A stretch of DNA of 10,941 nucleotides from Multifurca ochricompacta (lineage: Eukaryota; Basidiomycota; Agaricomycetes; Russulales; Russulaceae): NCBI GenBank assembly GCA_022496185.1, contig WTXG01000598.1, forward strand, positions 1 through 10,941, written 5' to 3'. The notes beneath the pieces are model-generated. The model did not search any database, was not told where the DNA came from, and saw only the letters and a program-made list of their open reading frames with translations. Position numbers and translations under genes: made by a program. Numbering within the stretch: position 1 is the first letter of the stretch; each line of letters starts with the position of its first letter. Of this stretch, positions 1 through 6,272 are shown one piece after another.

Positions 1-152
1 TTTCTTTCTCACATTCCGCAGTAGCTGACTGATGCACCATGTAACATGTGATTTCTGTAGTAGCCAATGGCTTTTCTCCCTCATGTTTATTGTTTGGACT
101 TTGTCCGGCACCTGTGGACTTATTCCCAGTGTGCACAGACCATCCCTTAGGG

Positions 153-159
153 TATATAA
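153..159 (+). promoter_or_regulatory. TATA box of left copia LTR
   Basis: TATATAA lies in a block (CCATCCCTTAGGGTATATAA) that is conserved with one change in the inverted LTR copy. It sits 28 bp before the hairpin at 181, the usual distance from a TATA box to a transcript start. Confidence 0.6.
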
Positions 160-180
160 GGGTGTCTGTTTCGTCTCTTA

Positions 181-210
181 CACTTCAGAGTTTCTTCTAC
201 CTCTGAAGTG
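181..210 (+). other. Perfect 10-bp hairpin at predicted LTR transcript start (left)
   Basis: CACTTCAGAG (181-190) and CTCTGAAGTG (201-210) are exact reverse complements separated by a 10-nt loop. The same stem occurs in the other LTR at 1290-1319, where the loop sequence has changed but the stem has not. Confidence 0.6.
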
Positions 211-407
211 TAAGTCGTCCTCTCTACTATCTTCACTGCCTTAGACTAACTCTGTATATAGAACTTGTCTTTTCTAGGTGTGTAGTATAGTATAATAGAG
301 TTTCTTCTACCTCTGAAGTAACTTGTCTTTTCTAGCCTTAACCGCTAACCAATTACAGTCAGTATGCTGCGCCTCATGCCTGTTTGACAAATAGATGGGG
401 AGTCATG

Positions 408-490
408 TCATGGAGGAGCCAACTGCAAGTTCCACTAGAGACAAAGGGTATAGAGCCCTTCCTCTAGTGCTGGTGGTGGAGTCCATGATT
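408..490 (+). pseudogene. Relic of copia RNase H C-terminus
   Basis: Copia polyproteins end with an RNase H segment of the pattern SW(R/K)S..Q..VA.S..EAEY.AL....E. Here 408-428 reads SWRSQLQ. After a frame change at about 425-430 the sequence reads SSTRDKGYRALPLVLVVESM, in which the S-T, Y-x-A-L and V-E-S-M positions fit the family pattern while the E-A-E core is degraded. A stop follows at once. The match is short and spans a frameshift, so the call is tentative, but its place between two copia LTRs supports it. Confidence 0.35.
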
Positions 491-1095
491 AAGCCCTAGA
501 TGATTGGGGCCATGACTATAGTAGACTATTAGGTTTCCTCTGGTTGGGGCAAACCCCCAATGAAAGCAGCGGGTACTTCTGCCCAGAGACGAGACCCTCT
601 AGCTACTGTGTAAATACTATAGTAGTTCAAGCCTACTTGTATCAAGCCCAAGCGTCATGGGAGTGACTACCCATGCCTTGTTCTAGACCCTAAACTCTAC
701 CAGCAGGTCGCTAAACCTGGCTTATGGATCAAGCCAAGCATTGACTGAACCTATAGCCCCAAGCCTTCTGGGCAAGTGGCCTACTAAGTCTATGGATGGG
801 ATGAAAACCCAGCTACAACTATGAATACTATTTACTTAGAGCACACATGAGGAACTCAAGGTGTTTCACCCGCTTAGGGTCCCTCATCACCTCTTGCAAG
901 AATCCCCTGAGGGACTAGCCAGACAGATCAAGGTGGGCACATGAAGCGCACCACCTTGTGGACAGTTAAGGGCAAGTAGAAAAAAGATCAAAGCTCACAA
1001 AGGTAGACTGATTGGGAGTGAAGTCTTGAAGCTTTGTAGTGAGCTTGAAGAAGTTGTTGGACTGATCATAAAAGCAAACAGGTCAGTTAGCATGC

Positions 1096-1110
1096 CCAGG
1101 GCCCATAACC
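1096..1110 (-). other. Copia primer-binding site (initiator tRNA-Met anticodon arm)
   Basis: On the minus strand the right LTR ends …CTCAACA and is followed directly by GGTTATGGGCCCTGG. This is complementary to the anticodon arm of eukaryotic initiator tRNA-Met, whose loop region contains GGGCCCAUAACC with anticodon CAU. Drosophila copia is known to prime from a half-tRNA that ends in this loop. The LTR junction and complementarity are seen directly; use of the half-tRNA is inferred from the copia precedent. Confidence 0.6.
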
Positions 1111-1289
1111 TGTTGAGCAGGCATGAGGCACAGCATACTGACTGTGAAGGTTAGCAATAAAGCTAAAAGACAAGTAGTACTTCAGAGGTTAGAAGAACTC
1201 TATATAACTATACTACTGACCTAAAAGACAAGTAGTCTACAGAAGACAGTTAGTCAAAGGTAAAAAGAAAGTATAGTAAAAGGAACTTA

Positions 1290-1319
1290 CACTTCAGAGG
1301 TTAGAAGAACTCTGAAGTG
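1290..1319 (-). other. Perfect 10-bp hairpin at predicted LTR transcript start (right)
   Basis: CACTTCAGAG at 1290-1299 and CTCTGAAGTG at 1310-1319 form the same stem as the left LTR. It begins 28 nt downstream of the minus-strand TATA box, as in the left copy. Confidence 0.6.
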
Positions 1320-1340
1320 AAAGAAACGAAACAGACACCC

Positions 1341-1347
1341 TTATATA
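1341..1347 (-). promoter_or_regulatory. TATA box of right copia LTR
   Basis: TATATAA is read on the minus strand within the block conserved between the two inverted LTRs. Confidence 0.6.
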
Positions 1348-1575
1348 CCCCAAGGGATGGTCTGTGCGCACTGGGAATAAGTCCACAAGTGCCGGACAAT
1401 AAACAAGAGGGACAAAGGCCATTGGCCACTACAGAAATCACATGTTACATGGTACATCAGTCAGCTACTGTGGAATGTGAGAAAGAAAGTAATAATGATA
1501 ATGTAAAAAGTCCAAGACTCCAGTATCTAATCTAATCTACAAAGTAGCTAATCTAATTACCTGATGCCTGAAGCA

Positions 1576-2751
1576 TCACCAAACATCTTCTGTGTTCAAC
1601 ACATGGAAGATGTGATTCATCATGGCCTGGAATGTCGCTGGTGAATTTGTAAGTCCAAAGAACATGACATTCGGTTCAAACAGTCCCTGGTTCATCTTAA
1701 ATGCTGCCTTGCACTGGTCCCCCTCTTTGATTCTAACGTTGTTGTAACCCCATTGTACATCCATTTTTGAGAAGAGGGACTTGTCTCTCATGGTGTTGAT
1801 GAGTTCAGAGATGAGGGGTAAGGGATAAGTGTTTTTCACAGTGTAAGCATTGATCTGTCAGTAGTCTTGGACTGGTCGTAATTTGCCATCCTTCTTTTTG
1901 ATGAAGAAGAAGGGAGAGGCATACAGTGACTTAGATGGACAAATGTACCCCTTTGCCAGATGCTCTTTGAGGAATTCTGTAAGTGCCACTTGTTTGGACT
2001 GGGACAGTGGATAGATCTTGCAATCTATTGCTGCCGGTGTATCAGGTAGGAAGTCGATGGCATGGTCCCAGGGTTGCACAGGGGGAAAACACTGGGACTC
2101 CTCTTCAGAGAACACCCTCCAATGCCAGTGGTAGGCGTGTGGCACTATATCACTGTAAGTCTTTTCTGCTTGTCCTTGTATTGCTTTCTGGGCCAATTCT
2201 GACACCTTAGTGACATAACCATAACCTTGGTCCTCTTCTTCATCTGTTCTCATGGCTTTCATTGTTGAATGTCTGATTGCATAGTCATAACCGAGTGATG
2301 TGATGATAGTTGGGTAAGAGTCTTTGTCCATTGTTGCATCAGCCCAATTGATCTTGGGTGCAAATGCAGCTAGCCATGGATATCCCAAAATGAGGTCTTC
2401 ATCCCCTAAGTTGGTGATCAGAAAGTGGATGGTCTTTGTTGCCTCTCCAACCTGGATGTTTAGGTTGGTGTAGTGAGTAATCTTTCCAGCATGGTTGGCT
2501 GTTCCATCAATATTCCAGATATTCTTTTCTTGAGGGAATGCCAGCATCCCTAAGCCTAAGGTTCTGATCAGTCGTGGACTGATGAAATTATCTGTGGCTC
2601 CAGAGTCCACCAAGATATCTCGATCGGCCGTCCTCTGTGTAGTCTTGAAATGTACTGGTATTTTTAATGACTTGAATCGACTAGTATACACAGAGGTGAC
2701 ATGGAGTGCTTGCACCCAGGCCAATGGGGTAGAGCTTAACAAAAATCCTTT
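1576..2751 (-). pseudogene. pol: Truncated pol: aspartic protease and N-terminal reverse transcriptase (element Y)
   Basis: Pol of a Ty3/gypsy element; the protease would cut the polyprotein and RT would copy the genomic RNA inside the particle. There is no ATG. The frame is entered from gag by a -1 shift, and the first in-frame codon usable as a start is TTG at 2742. Numbering from there, the protease active site D-S-G-A-T is at residues 46-50 and the flap-side signature DLILGYPWL at about 116-124. The RT start KKKDGKLRPVQDY follows at 282-294. A TGA stop (1858-1860) interrupts RT where family members usually have Arg. The same frame then resumes with YPLP, the motif A region [15 protein letters not shown] that supplies the first catalytic Asp, and [12 protein letters not shown]. 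Homology ends after MMNHIF and a stop follows at 1576-1578, so YxDD, RNase H and integrase are missing. The product could not be functional. Confidence 0.85.
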
Positions 2752-4250
2752 TTTGCAAATGCCTTTTCCACCAGGATGGCATGTACTTCCTCACTTTCCT
2801 TCATCATCTTTGCCCATATATCCTGGGCCTTTTCCTCCTTGGTTCGTTTGTCTATGGTAGGTGGGTTATTGTGAATGGGGGTCACGGTAGTCATGGTAGC
2901 TTCTGCAACCTGCACACCCTTCTTTGGGCAATCTTGAGACATATGCCCTTGGGCTTTGCAGCAGAAACACCACCCTTCTTTCATAAGTGCCAGTTGTTCG
3001 TCTTCTGTGAGCATGGCCCTTGCTCGTACTCTGTTGGCAGAGGTATCCATTGCATTAGGATCCCTCTGTGTAGTGTGCGTTGGCTTAATTCCAAATGCTG
3101 TCTTCCACTGGTCTCAAGTCCTTCCCTTCTTTGTATTGACTCCAAAGCATGTTTGGAAGTCTAAGTAATCCTGCTGCTGCCTTCATGCAGCATCAACCCA
3201 TGCATCCCAATCCTGTGGGTGATGGAATTGGATGATGTTTTTGACGAGAGGATTGGGTAGACCCTGGGAGAAGAGGTCCAGGGTAGCTTCCTCATCGGTG
3301 TCATATCCTGCTCGATTTGCCAGGCTCCTGAACTTTGCCACATAGGCATCAAGTTCTCCTTTTTCCATCTTCAGCAATTTCAACTCTCTCGCTGCTTTCT
3401 GCTTTGCCTGTCCATCTGTGAATGCATCTTTGAACCTTTGGGCAATAGTTTCCCATAGGCCTTCACTTGTGGTATGATGTCCACTTTCAACTTGCTCATT
3501 CAGCCACTCTAGCTGTTCCATAGTCCAATCATCTACTGCGTTGCCTCTGATAAGGGAAAGGAAGAGGTTGGCGCACTGGAAGGGGTTGATGATTTGTGGG
3601 ACATCATGATTGAAGTTCTTGAATGTAGTGAACTCCAACATGAATTTCTTGCTCTGGGAGCAATCTCCTGTGAAGGTCTGGGGCAATACTCCTGAGAGCC
3701 ATCCTGATGGGGGTGGAATGTTTGAGGTAGTCATGGTGGGAGGAGGTGGAGGGTTGGGAGTGGGGTCAGGGAGTTGTGCAGCAATTGTAGACATGATGAG
3801 GGGATGGGTGGTATCAGTGGATTGTATAGATATCTGGGGAGTTGCTAATGCAGGGGCTCTGATCATAGCAATCTCTGGTGCAACCAAGGTAGCAATGGCT
3901 AATGGCAGTGCACCATCACTTTGTTCTTGTTCTATGTACTCTTCTTCAGAGTCAGTGATAATGGCTGGGGGATTTTCCCTCCATGGTCCTAATCCAAATT
4001 CTAGTGGGGCAGGTCCTGTAGTGACCCAAGAGTGTCGTTGTTCCGAGTATCAGATATGATACCAAACTCTTTTCTTGTCGTCATATTCTACCAGTTGGTA
4101 TCTTCCGTCATGATAGACGTAGTATTCAAACTCAGTTTCAAAGTCTTTCCAGATGGCAGAGCCAAGTGTCTGTTGTGAAAGATTATTCTTGTCTCTGCAT
4201 TCAATGAGCTCTTCTTTAAACAAGGTCTGGCTGCGGCTGGATGAAGCCAT
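2736..4250 (-). pseudogene. gag: gag capsid/nucleocapsid with three premature stops (element Y)
   Basis: Structural protein that would form the virus-like particle and bind the RNA. The ATG at 4250 lies only 22 nt from the LTR end. One frame runs to TAA at 2736-2738 (about 504 codons) but is broken by TGA at 4050-4052, 3183-3185 and 3114-3116. Part 1 is a 66-residue N-terminal segment rich in Glu, Tyr and Lys with no family I recognise. After a Pro-rich linker (PNPPPPPTM) comes a retrotransposon gag domain (about 3700-3190), with LPQTFTGDCSQSKKFMLEF near its start and KGELDAYVAKFRSLANRAGY in its second half. The C-terminus holds one CCHC zinc knuckle, C-FC-C-KAQG-H-MSQD-C. At each internal stop the surrounding reading frame continues well, so these are point mutations rather than frame changes. 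The length is normal for a chromovirus gag. Confidence 0.85.
2748..2754 (-). promoter_or_regulatory. Likely -1 ribosomal frameshift site, A AAA AAG
   Basis: In the gag frame the codons read gcA AAA AAG GAT TTT TGT TAA. This places the classic X XXY YYZ heptamer A AAA AAG four codons before the gag stop. The pol frame is exactly -1 relative to gag and opens across this point with no ATG of its own. A single frameshift mutation in an older fused gag-pol cannot be excluded from one copy. Confidence 0.55.
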
Positions 4251-4259
4251 GATGGGAGG

Positions 4260-4270
4260 AGACTCGACTT
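4260..4270 (-). other. Self-priming primer-binding site of element Y
   Basis: On the minus strand the LTR end (GTAACA, 4273) is followed after 2 nt by AAGTCGAGTCT. There is no TGG start typical of a tRNA 3'-end site. Instead the 11 nt are the exact reverse complement of AGACTCGACTT, which lies 34 nt downstream of the LTR TATA box in LTR B (8675-8685). In LTR A (4620-4630) one base differs, and in RNA it becomes a G·U pair. This is the arrangement of the Tf1/sushi group, where the mRNA 5' end folds back to prime reverse transcription. Confidence 0.65.
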
Positions 4271-4272
4271 GA

Positions 4273-4397
4273 TGTTACATCCAGTGTGGGACATTCCACA
4301 TGACTTGTGTGACAGTGTATTGTTCGTAATCAGATAAGAAACCAATAAGGCTTCTTGGAGTTCCAAGAGGGATGAGTCAAAGTCAGAGGGGCTGCTC
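4273..4397 (-). repeat. 125-bp LTR end fragment (5' LTR remnant of element Y)
   Basis: This segment starts TGTTACATCC and repeats the first 125 bp of LTR A (4398-4522) at roughly 80% identity by eye, including the block TTCCACATGACTTGTGTGAC. It abuts Y's primer site, so it is the U5 end of Y's own 5' LTR. The rest of that LTR is missing where the complete LTR A begins, which suggests that element X joined or inserted here. Confidence 0.7.
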
Positions 4398-4619
4398 TGT
4401 TACGTCTGGTGCGGGATGTTCCACATGACTTGTGTGACAGTGTTATTCGTGGGTTCAGATAAGAGGTCAATAGGACCTCTTGGAGTTCAAGTGGGATGAG
4501 TCAAAGTCTAAGGGACTGCTCCCAAAGACGATGTTAAGCGGACAGGTGCCGAAAGCACCGAGATAGAATGAGTCAAAGATCAGGGAGATATCCAGAAGAT
4601 AAACACCGATGTATTGAAC

Positions 4620-4630
4620 AAGTCAAGTCT
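4620..4630 (-). other. Predicted transcript 5' end / self-primer, LTR A
   Basis: The + strand reads AAGTCAAGTCT here. The minus-strand RNA would pair with the 4260-4270 primer site over 11 nt with one G·U wobble. Confidence 0.5.
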
Positions 4631-4657
4631 GAGGTCTACAAGGGAGATACCATGGAC

Positions 4658-4664
4658 TTATATA
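4658..4664 (-). promoter_or_regulatory. TATA box of LTR A
   Basis: TATATAA on the minus strand, at the same position relative to the LTR and the downstream primer segment as in LTR B. Confidence 0.55.
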
Positions 4665-4972
4665 CGTAACTCGATGGGCGTTTATGAGATAAGGGTACGG
4701 AGTCAAGTGGGCCCAAATATCTGGAAGCAGAGGGCATAAAGCCTGGCTTCTACTGATAGGGAACTAAGTAAGTGTCCGATCGTATGATAAGGAGATAAGT
4801 GATAAGTAAAGATAACAAGCAAACATAGGTAAACAGGAAGGTCACGGGGATGGACGAAGAGCATGTGATGGGTCCCATGATGGAGATGTGATCTGATAGT
4901 GAAGTGTGGGCAGCAGAGAGGGGTCATCGTTGGGCAAGAGAAAGAACAAGGGAAGAGATGGGGTTCGTAACA

Positions 4973-4986
4973 TCACCCCCTCTTCT
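4973..4986 (-). other. Polypurine tract of element X
   Basis: Minus-strand AGAAGAGGGGGTGA sits flush against the TGTTAC start of LTR A, where second-strand priming would begin. The same tract is present at the equivalent place in element Z. Confidence 0.65.
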
Positions 4987-5003
4987 GGTTCTAGCAGACC
5001 CGG

Positions 5004-6236
5004 CTAGAAACGATTCGTACCGTCATCATCCTGTACCAGCTCCAAGTAGTCATCAGCTACATTATAGTCGTCCATCTTGTACGACTCTAGCTCCTGCGGA
5101 CATGTGTGGGTGTGAAGAAAACTGTATGGGCCGCGCTGACCACATGCGCAGCATAGATCGTAGACAGGGCAATCGATTTCTCGATGCCCGGCATTGTGAC
5201 GAAGACACTTGCTGCACCACCCCGATGGGTTGCTGATCATTGGGGCCACCCCTATGCGCCGGAAGATGCAGTGTCGACTCCAGTGGAGATTGCTTCAGCA
5301 GTGTCGACACCACTTGTGGTTGAGAGGGCAGTTCCAACTGATGTGGTACCTGCTGTCACAATGCCAGCAGGTCTCTCCGCGTGGGTTCTCATGCAAGCGT
5401 GGCATCTCGAGATGACTTGGCAGTAGCGTCGGGGCAGCACCCAATGTTCGAGGGGGGAGGGGTCGTGCATAGGTGTCAGCGTACCTTTCAGCGATTGTTT
5501 GATACACATCCCCTATCTCCAATCTTTTTCTGATATCCACAATCTCCTGCTCCAACTGAAACATCCCATTGGTCAATCTTGCCATCATTTTCGCGTGTTC
5601 TTTGTACTGCTGATTCAGTGTCCTCCGCAAGGTGATGTTCTTCCACAGCCTCATGACTTCTGCTTTGAGGCGTGGAAGTCTCATGTCGTTCATCACCTCG
5701 TCAATGGCGAAGGCATGACAGTCCTCTGCAGCGAGATGGCCCAGCTGTTCATCAGTCAGCGTGTGGTGGAGCCGGCCTGTATACCTCTCCTCCAAATAGA
5801 CGGGGGCCCCATAAACCAGCCCATCTTTCTTCATACATCCTGCCACATCCATTCCTCCATTGGTGTAGTAGATGTATTTTGCAATGGCCATAGAGCTGTC
5901 GGCCATTGTAATTTCTAAGGGGAAGTACATCGACGAGTTGGGGTTGTTGGGGATGAAGGGAAATTCAGGAGCTTCGTCGTTGATCTCCCCGTTGAGTAGG
6001 TCATTAGGGTGGGGCTCTTCGCAATGAGTGAAGTCATCATTCGGGTTGGGGGACTGATTCTTGGCACAGGCCTCTGCGGCTTCGTAGTCGATGGGGGATG
6101 AGGGGCGAGTGGAGGGGTGAGCTGAGGGGAAGTTTTCGACAATGGTCATTGGGGAGGCGAAGGCGTTGATAGCGGCAGAGGCGGCAATGAAAGACATGAT
6201 AGAGTGTTCAGTGGTAGTAATTTGCTGAGAGGGCAT
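5004..6236 (-). pseudogene. ORF3 of element X: zinc-motif protein in the env position, one internal stop
   Basis: I do not recognise a family. The 411-codon frame starts at ATG 6236, 36 nt after the integrase stop, and ends 17 nt before the polypurine tract. Residues 1-100 are Ser/Pro/Asn-rich and probably disordered. Residues 103-185 look globular (MYFPLEITMADSSMAIAKY; GGMDVAGCMKKDG). Residues 190-256 are heptad-like and probably coiled coil. After a Pro-rich linker come four Cys/His modules: C290-x2-C-x4-H-x4-C303 and C310-x2-C-x4-H-x4-C323 (both perfect gag-type CCHC knuckles), C341-x2-C-x6-H-x4-C356, and C362-x2-C365 with H377 and C379. The tail is acidic. A TGA at 5295-5297 falls inside knuckle 2, where Z has CGA (Arg). 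No signal peptide or membrane segment is visible, so it is not an envelope protein. An RNA- or DNA-binding role is inferred from the knuckles only. Protein identity to Z is about 95% in the middle region. Confidence 0.75.
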
Positions 6237-6272
6237 ATACTGGGGAATTTGTGTAGGGTCGAGGTCGTCCTT

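Larger units (their letters stand above)
1..389 (+). mobile_element. Ty1/copia-type LTR, left copy (5' end outside window)
   Basis: This stretch matches the reverse complement of 1111-1489 almost throughout, so the two form an inverted pair of LTRs. It has LTR promoter architecture on the + strand: a TATATAA box at 153-159 and a hairpin at 181-210. Its last bases (…TTTGACA at about 389) correspond to the …CTCAACA end of the other copy. A segment of about 23 bp (187-209) recurs at 297-319, and the tract AACTTGTCTTTTCTAG recurs at 262-277 and 321-336, so part of the LTR is internally duplicated. Compared with the right copy, about 33 bp of its 5' end should lie upstream of base 1. The small ORFs inside it are not genes. 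Confidence 0.75.
390..1110. mobile_element. Decayed copia internal sequence between inverted LTRs
   Basis: This 720-bp stretch has no ORF of useful length in any frame. Its left part holds a + strand relic resembling the end of a copia RNase H (408-490). Its right end carries a minus-strand primer-binding site directly next to the right LTR, so the right part is the start of a minus-strand copia internal region. After the primer site a minus-strand ATG at about 1066 opens a short frame rich in Thr and Ser that soon hits a stop; whether this is a gag relic I cannot say. The simplest reading is two oppositely oriented copia remnants joined somewhere in the middle, at about 600-850. Confidence 0.4.
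1111..1522 (-). mobile_element. Ty1/copia-type LTR, right inverted copy
   Basis: This is the reverse complement of the left LTR and looks complete. On the minus strand it starts near TGGAGTCTTGG (1522) and ends CTCAACA (1111), about 412 bp. It carries a minus-strand TATATAA (1341-1347), a hairpin (1290-1319) and the same internal duplication as its partner. A primer-binding site follows its 3' end, so it behaves as the 5' LTR of a minus-strand element. The 5' boundary is approximate because the expected TGTTG terminus has decayed. Confidence 0.7.
1523..4272 (-). mobile_element. Ty3/gypsy chromovirus remnant 'Y' (gag-PR-RT, 3' truncated)
   Basis: On the minus strand the order is self-primer site (4260-4270), gag (4250-2736), -1 frameshift site, protease and RT (to about 1576). 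The RT signal stops before the YxDD motif; RNase H, integrase, ORF3 and the 3' LTR are absent. From about 1523 to 1590 the sequence no longer resembles RT, so the break point with the copia LTR lies there. CpG dinucleotides are scarce, in contrast to element Z, which marks it as an old, methylation-decayed copy. Confidence 0.8.
4398..4972 (-). mobile_element. Ty3/gypsy LTR 'A' (3' LTR of element X)
   Basis: It is bounded by TGTTAC on the left and GTAACA on the right, a 6-bp inverted terminus with TG…CA ends. It is 575 bp and aligns along its length with LTR B (589 bp). On the minus strand it carries a TATATAA box (4658-4664) and, 34 nt on, the segment complementary to the primer site (4620-4630). 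Element X's polypurine tract abuts its right end, so it is X's 3' LTR. Its left end runs straight into the 125-bp LTR fragment of Y. Confidence 0.8.

Noticed and set aside
1317..1535. A 72-codon + strand frame in the right copia LTR
   Set aside because: It runs antisense through the LTR promoter, and the left copy does not keep it.
2781..3164. A 127-codon + strand open frame over gag
   Set aside because: It is the antisense shadow of the gag zinc-knuckle region; the minus strand has the recognisable motifs.
3610..4059. A 149-codon Gly/Val-rich + strand frame
   Set aside because: Its Gly run is the complement of gag's Pro-rich linker; there is no independent support for it as a gene.
5184..5918. 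Several + strand frames of 68-139 codons over ORF3 of X
   Set aside because: They are antisense shadows. The minus-strand frame is the one conserved in protein between X and Z.
5004..6236. ORF3 as an env gene
   Set aside because: There is no signal peptide, transmembrane segment or fusion-like region, and the C-terminus is a set of zinc motifs with an acidic tail.
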